Assembly (NCBI GenBank): GCA_934527325.1
Contig: CAKTAG010000007.1
Coordinates: 1-27,403, forward strand
Direction of reading: 5' to 3'
Length of the DNA stretch: 27,403 nucleotides
Source of the DNA: an uncultured Candidatus Soleaferrea sp.
GTDB lineage: Bacteria > Bacillota > Clostridia > Oscillospirales > Ruminococcaceae
Shown here: positions 23,994 to 27,403 of the stretch, piece after piece
Layout: each line of letters opens with the position of its first letter
How positions within the stretch are numbered: the stretch's first letter is position 1
Position numbers and translations under genes: made by a program
The notes under the pieces: model-generated
What the model saw: only the letters and a program-made list of their open reading frames with translations
Database searches by the model: none
What the model was told of the DNA's origin: nothing

Positions 23994-25325
23994 TTGAAAA
24001 AGTATACAGCTAATGATATTATAAAATTTATTCAATCAGAAAAGATTAATTTTATTAGGTTACAATTTACAGATATTTTTGGTCAATTAAAAAATGTAGC
24101 AATATTAGCTTCGCAAATTGAAAAGGCAGTTAACAACCAAATTATGATAGACGGTAGTTCAATAGAAGGGTTTGTTCGTGTTAATGAATCAGACCAATAT
24201 TTACAACCAGATTTAGATAGCTTTATTGTTTTTCCATGGGAAACAGAGCATGGTAAAGTAGCACGGTTGATTTGTGATGTTTATAATGCTGATGGTACAC
24301 CTTTTATTGGTGACCCTAGAGGTATTTTGAAGGCTAGTATAAAAAAAGCAGAAAGTGCAGGGTATAGCTTTAATGTAGGTCCAGAATGTGAGTTTTTTTT
24401 ATTTCAAATGGATAAAGAAGGTAGACCAACAACAAAAACAAACGATGAGGCAGGTTATTTTGATTTGGGCCCGCTAGATAGAGGTGAGGATACTAGGCAA
24501 GAAATTTGTTTGACGTTAGAAAATATGGGCTTTGAAATAGAAGCTTCACACCATGAGGTGGCAGCTGGCCAGCATGAGATTGATTTTAAATATGCAGATG
24601 CTTTGAAGGCGGCAGATAATATTATGACGTTTAAATTGGTTGTAAAAACTGTAGCTCAAAAAAATGGTTTACATGCAACTTTTATGCCAAAACCTATTTT
24701 TGGTGTGTGTGGTTCTGGTATGCATACTAATATGTCTTTTTTTAAAAGTGGAATTAATGCTTTTTTTAATAAAGATGATAGTAGGAAATTATCTACAATA
24801 GCATATAATTTTATTGGTGGTTTAATGAAGCATGTAAAGGGAATAACAGCTATTACTAACCCTTTAGTTAATTCTTACAAAAGGTTAATTCCGGGTTACG
24901 AAGCACCTTGTTATATAGCTTGGTCTGCTAGTAACCGTAGTGCTCTTATACGTATTCCAGCTGCAAGGGGGCAAAGTACACGTGTTGAACTTAGGTCGCC
25001 AGATCCATCTTGTAACCCGTATTTGGCTTTTGCGGTTTGCTTAGGTGCAGGTTTAGATGGTATTGAAAAAAATATAATGCCTCCACTAGAAATTACAGAA
25101 AATATATTTGATATGAAAAAATCATTATTACAAGAAAATGGTATAGATAATTTGCCAATGTCTTTGTTAGAAGCTGTGGAAGAGATGAAAAAGGATAAAA
25201 TGATAAAAAATATATTAGGCAAGCATATTATGGACCAATATTTAAAGGGTAAAGAAGCAGAGTGGAATGAATATATTACTAGAGTTAGTAATTGGGAGAT
25301 TGATAAATATATAACAATATATTAG
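23994..25325 (+). CDS. glnA: Glutamine synthetase, type I (GSI-alpha, Gram-positive form)
   Basis: GlnA joins ammonia and glutamate using ATP, the main entry of nitrogen. The 443-residue length is that of the GSI-alpha form, which lacks the adenylylation loop of the longer beta form. Motifs in order are DGSSIEGF (Asp loop), the metal ligands in GPECEFFLF and HHEVAAGQHEID, the ATP signature KPIFGVCGSGMH, the NxxKRL loop NSYKRLIPGYEAP, and RSPDPSCNPYLAF. The tail ends WEIDKYITIY, like the Bacillus C-terminus (WExxxYMTxY) that takes part in feedback inhibition and regulation of GlnR. The TTG start has AAAGGGG ten bases upstream. It is single, with no glnR next to it. A strong terminator follows. 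Confidence 0.95.
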   Translation: MKKYTANDIIKFIQSEKINFIRLQFTDIFGQLKNVAILASQIEKAVNNQIMIDGSSIEGFVRVNESDQYLQPDLDSFIVFPWETEHGKVARLICDVYNADGTPFIGDPRGILKASIKKAESAGYSFNVGPECEFFLFQMDKEGRPTTKTNDEAGYFDLGPLDRGEDTRQEICLTLENMGFEIEASHHEVAAGQHEIDFKYADALKAADNIMTFKLVVKTVAQKNGLHATFMPKPIFGVCGSGMHTNMSFFKSGINAFFNKDDSRKLSTIAYNFIGGLMKHVKGITAITNPLVNSYKRLIPGYEAPCYIAWSASNRSALIRIPAARGQSTRVELRSPDPSCNPYLAFAVCLGAGLDGIEKNIMPPLEITENIFDMKKSLLQENGIDNLPMSLLEAVEEMKKDKMIKNILGKHIMDQYLKGKEAEWNEYITRVSNWEIDKYITIY

Positions 25326-25352
25326 TGAACATTTTAAAATTCAGCATAGCAC

Positions 25353-25402
25353 AAAAGGCTGTAGCAAAACGATTTTGAAAATCGGGTTGGCTACAGCCTT
25401 TT
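25353..25402. terminator. Bidirectional terminator between glnA and the LysM-GH18 gene
   Basis: AAAAGGCTGTAGC (25353-25365) is the exact reverse complement of GCTACAGCCTTTT (25390-25402). A second stem, CGAT/ATCG, lies in the loop. T runs flank both ends, so it can stop transcripts from glnA (+) and from the facing gene (-). It is the strongest hairpin in the window. Confidence 0.85.
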
Positions 25403-25432
25403 TTTATAGCAACGTAATAGAGTAATAAATTG

Positions 25433-26728
25433 TTAAGCAAGTTTGTTTATATTGTAAATAGAGCTTAAAACAAGCCAATTTTGTTTAAAAAAAGTGTTTA
25501 TGTTCCAGTAACTAACACCTTTTAAATTGTATTTATATACCAATTTTAATCTTGCTTCAATGCTTCTTGCATCGTCGAACCAAACAATATGTTCTTTGTT
25601 GTTTTTGTCGGTATATTCAAAAAATGGAGCTTGAACTAAAGTATCATATTGAATAGTTGCACCAACATCAATGGCTAATTTTATTGCTTGTAAGTTAGTT
25701 AATGGTTGTGCAGCAGAACCTTTAACGAATGGTAATGTCCAGTTGTAACCATAATTAGGCATGCCCATTAGAATTTTTTTACTTGGTATTACAGAGGTGG
25801 CGTATTGTAAAACTTTTTCTACTTGATTTATTGGTGCAACTGCCTGAGCTGGTCCGTAAGTGTAACCCCACTCATACGTCATTAAAATAATTTGATCTAC
25901 AATTTCTCCTTGAGTTTTATAATCATGAGCTTCATATAAAATTCCTTGTTGTGAACTACTAATTTTAGGGGCTAGTGCAGTTGTTACAATGTAACCCATA
26001 GGGTGTAATTGGTTGGTTAAATTTTGTAAAAATTGATTGTAATAATCTTTATCATATTGGTATACATATTCAAAATCTATATTTACACCATAATATTTTT
26101 TAGCTTTAATAGTGGCTAAAATATTGTTTATTAGTTTATTTTGAGCATTTTTGTTAGTTAAAATTGCATGTGCTAAGTCACTATCGAACCCTTCGCCTTT
26201 TTTAGTGTTAGTTACTACCATAATAGGTTTAACGTTGTTTTGTATAGCAGAATTTATAACGTTAGTTTCGTATATGGTTTCTTCTAAATCTCCGTTTTTA
26301 GTTGTTTCATAGCTGAATATGCTTAAGTATGTTAAGTAAGGCAATGTATTGTTTAAAACTTCAGAACTGGTTCCGGGGAAGGCGTATCCGTTAACATCTA
26401 TGGTTTGTAATTTTGTAGATTCATTAGACGGTATATTTATAGTTTGGTCAATATAAATTACGTCTGGGTTGGTTATTGTGGGGTTGGCATCTATAAGTTG
26501 GTTTAAAGTTATATTAAATTTTTTAGCTATGCTGTAAAGGCTGTCTCCACGTTTTATTGTATAAATTAAATTGTTAGTTTCTAAAACTAAAGTTTGGCCA
26601 ATAGCTAAGTTGTTTGCGTTAACTATGCTATTATCATTTATTATTGTTTGCATAGGTATGTTGAATTTTTTAGATATCTTATATATTGTGTCTCCAGGTT
26701 GTATAACATATATTTCTATAAAAATCAC
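25433..26728 (-). CDS. LysM-GH18 N-acetylglucosaminidase of spore cortex type (YaaH/SleL-like)
   Basis: Two LysM repeats (about 6-50 and 55-100; YVIQPGDTIYKISKKF, YTIKRGDSLYSIAKKF) lead into a glycoside hydrolase 18 barrel (110-430). The catalytic strand is YYGVNIDFEYV, with D218 and E220 as catalytic residues, and MGMPNYGYNW is another family mark. In Bacillus and Clostridia such proteins (YaaH, SleL) sit in the spore coat or cortex and cut muramic-delta-lactam-containing peptidoglycan during germination. No signal peptide is present, which agrees with delivery from the mother cell onto the spore. The frame begins at GTG 26728, but the SD overlaps that codon; an ATA at 26719 would be better placed (see findings). 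It faces glnA across a shared terminator. Confidence 0.9.
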   Translation of the reverse strand: MIFIEIYVIQPGDTIYKISKKFNIPMQTIINDNSIVNANNLAIGQTLVLETNNLIYTIKRGDSLYSIAKKFNITLNQLIDANPTITNPDVIYIDQTINIPSNESTKLQTIDVNGYAFPGTSSEVLNNTLPYLTYLSIFSYETTKNGDLEETIYETNVINSAIQNNVKPIMVVTNTKKGEGFDSDLAHAILTNKNAQNKLINNILATIKAKKYYGVNIDFEYVYQYDKDYYNQFLQNLTNQLHPMGYIVTTALAPKISSSQQGILYEAHDYKTQGEIVDQIILMTYEWGYTYGPAQAVAPINQVEKVLQYATSVIPSKKILMGMPNYGYNWTLPFVKGSAAQPLTNLQAIKLAIDVGATIQYDTLVQAPFFEYTDKNNKEHIVWFDDARSIEARLKLVYKYNLKGVSYWNINTFFKQNWLVLSSIYNINKLA

Positions 26729-26733
26729 ACCTT
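26728..26733 (-). promoter_or_regulatory. Ribosome binding site of the LysM-GH18 gene, in conflict with the GTG start
   Basis: On the minus strand AAGGTG overlaps the first base of GTG 26728. The usual 7-9 base gap leads to ATA 26719, where the family's MEIYVxQPGD opening begins. No ATG, GTG or TTG exists in frame at that distance. Confidence 0.5.
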
Positions 26734-26844
26734 AATTAAAATTTTGGTTTAGTATTAATTGTATGATTTTAAAATGTTATTCATTCCTAGTAAATATTGA
26801 TAGCAAATTATGTTGTTAAAATTACACTTTATTCGCATTCCATG

Positions 26845-27113
26845 AGTGGCCAAAAGCGATGTTACAGAAAATCGATAACAGAAAACGGTAGTTCTCCAGT
26901 TCTTCTTTTCATTCGATATTTATATTTTGCCATTCCAAAACGATTATAAGCATTAACAAACACAGCCACCATAGCATATAGTGGTTTCCTGCTTACTAGC
27001 AAAACTCTTGATTTGGTTTTCTTGTTTTTTACACTTAGGGCAAATTTTTCCCTTTTCTATTGTTGCTTTTTTCATATCTTTATTATATCACTATATTCGC
27101 TTTTCGTCCACTT
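26845..27113 (-). mobile_element. MITE-like internally deleted insertion sequence
   Basis: Left end AGTGGCCAAAAGCGA (26845-26859) and right end, read on the minus strand, AGTGGACGAAAAGCGA (27113-27098) are imperfect terminal inverted repeats. Between them lie only broken pieces of a transposase read on the minus strand: its start with a zinc-ribbon-like CPKC and its C-terminus ending two bases inside the left repeat. This is the structure of a non-autonomous derivative of a full insertion sequence. A -10 like box (TGATATAAT on the minus strand) stands before the old ATG. No clear target duplication directly abuts the ends. Confidence 0.6.
26862..27076 (-). pseudogene. Transposase remnant: N-terminal zinc ribbon joined out of frame to the C-terminus
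   Basis: From ATG 27076 (minus strand) the frame soon fails. With one A removed from the A-run after the ATG it reads MKKQQIEKGKICPKCKKQEN, a zinc-ribbon-like N-terminus common in transposases. Further on, in another frame, KPLYAMVAVFVNAYNRFGMA and then GELPFSVIDFL-stop (26862) look like the C-terminal end of a DDE-type transposase. About 70 residues remain of a protein that would normally have 300 or more, and the catalytic core is absent. I do not assign a named IS family. Confidence 0.6.
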
Positions 27114-27171
27114 CTGATTTTAATTCTAAACACTTGTATTAATACCATTTTTTTATATTATTTACATTTAT

Positions 27172-27200
27172 TTGCATTTTTTGATATTTTATGTTATAAT
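27172..27200 (+). promoter_or_regulatory. Sigma-A-like promoter pointing to the right edge
   Basis: TTGCAT (27172-27177), a 17-base spacer and TATAAT (27195-27200), with TG one base before the -10 box. No gene follows within the window, so it may be fortuitous in AT-rich DNA or serve something beyond the edge. Confidence 0.35.
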
Positions 27201-27334
27201 ACATTTACATCATTATATGGTAGCATTTTACTTTTATTTTCTTTTGCACCATATTTTGTATTATTTTTTATGAGCTAACTATATAAAATTCAAATAATCT
27301 ATATATAGTTGGTTTAGTATTAACATTCCCATCT

Positions 27335-27397
27335 TTGACAGTTGATTAATTGAAAAAGTGCTATAATCCCTGTAAATAAAAGGGAAAATGCACTTTT
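27335..27397 (+). promoter_or_regulatory. Extended -10 promoter with nested inverted repeat at the window edge
   Basis: TGCTATAAT (27359-27367) is a perfect extended -10; TTGACA (27335-27340) lies 21 bases upstream, longer than ideal. AAAAGTGC (27354-27361) pairs with GCACTTTT (27390-27397), and inside that CCCT (27368-27371) pairs with AGGG (27381-27384). A symmetrical element covering the -10 region could be an operator or the end of another mobile element. Confidence 0.4.
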
Positions 27398-27403
27398 GTC
27401 TGC

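Larger units (their letters stand above)
26744..27323. repeat. 15-bp direct repeat flanking the insertion-sequence remnant
   Basis: TTGGTTTAGTATTAA occurs at 26744-26758 and 27309-27323, same orientation, exact over 15 bases, with different bases on either side. The copies lie 86 bases left and 195 bases right of the inverted-repeat element. They could be target duplications of an older, larger insertion or the product of a local duplication. Confidence 0.5.
26729..27403. other. 675 bases without an intact gene
   Basis: This stretch holds a decayed insertion-sequence derivative (26845-27113), a pair of 15-bp direct repeats on either side of it, two promoter-like sequences on the + strand and an 11-bp stem (CTAACTATATA / TATATAGTTGG, near 27274-27312). 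Short open frames on both strands lack ribosome sites or family resemblance. Any gene served by the promoters would lie beyond the window. Confidence 0.7.

Noticed and set aside
27060..27278. 72-residue hydrophobic open frame on the + strand
   Set aside because: It overlaps the right end of the insertion-element remnant, has no ribosome site and consists of Phe/Leu/Ile/Tyr codons expected from T-rich DNA.
1..27403. CRISPR arrays, tRNA or rRNA genes, known riboswitches
   Set aside because: No regularly spaced repeats, cloverleaf arms with CCA-type ends, rRNA-like conserved stretches or recognisable riboswitch cores were seen on either strand.

Overview
The window is AT-rich DNA (roughly 30% G+C by eye) from an endospore-forming member of the Clostridia. 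Evidence for this is the dipicolinate synthase genes dpaA and dpaB, spoIID, a LysM-GH18 enzyme of the spore-cortex type, class B sortases, a RemA-gmk pair and a Gram-positive-type glutamine synthetase. Dipicolinate synthase is missing from many Clostridium sensu stricto species. Together with the coiled-coil gene after coaD, this points towards a Lachnospirales-like lineage, but that placement is inference. TGA is used as a stop, and TTG/GTG starts with good Shine-Dalgarno (SD) sequences are common.

Region 1 (1-9924, + strand) is the baseplate half of a contractile injection system (CIS), a phage-tail-like machine. In order it holds the 3' end of a coiled-coil gene, a tube-initiator protein, a gpD-like hub, a gpV/VgrG-like spike, a gp25 wedge protein, two J-type wedge proteins and a gpI-type protein. 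Sheath, tube and AAA+ ATPase genes are not in view and may lie upstream. No PAAR tip, fibre or toxin gene is seen. A hairpin terminator closes the cluster.

Region 2 (10153-11661) is dpaA-dpaB, the enzyme for spore dipicolinic acid. Region 3 (11945-14100) is an OmpR-type response regulator and its histidine kinase, behind a leader rich in short palindromes. Region 4 (14195-15950) is a tandem pair of class B sortases behind a clear sigma-A promoter.

Region 5 (15991-22731) is a compact, co-directional housekeeping string: recJ, rel, remA, gmk, rsmD, coaD and a conserved coiled-coil protein. Convergent to it is spoIID on the minus strand, and divergent from spoIID is glnA. glnA and the minus-strand LysM-GH18 gene converge on a shared bidirectional terminator. 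The last ~675 bases contain no intact gene. They hold a ~270-bp decayed insertion-sequence derivative with inverted ends, a 15-bp direct repeat around it, and promoter-like sequences pointing out of the window.

The item most worth following is the CIS baseplate set: a tube initiator without LysM, no adjacent fibre or PAAR gene, and a sporulation operon directly downstream.
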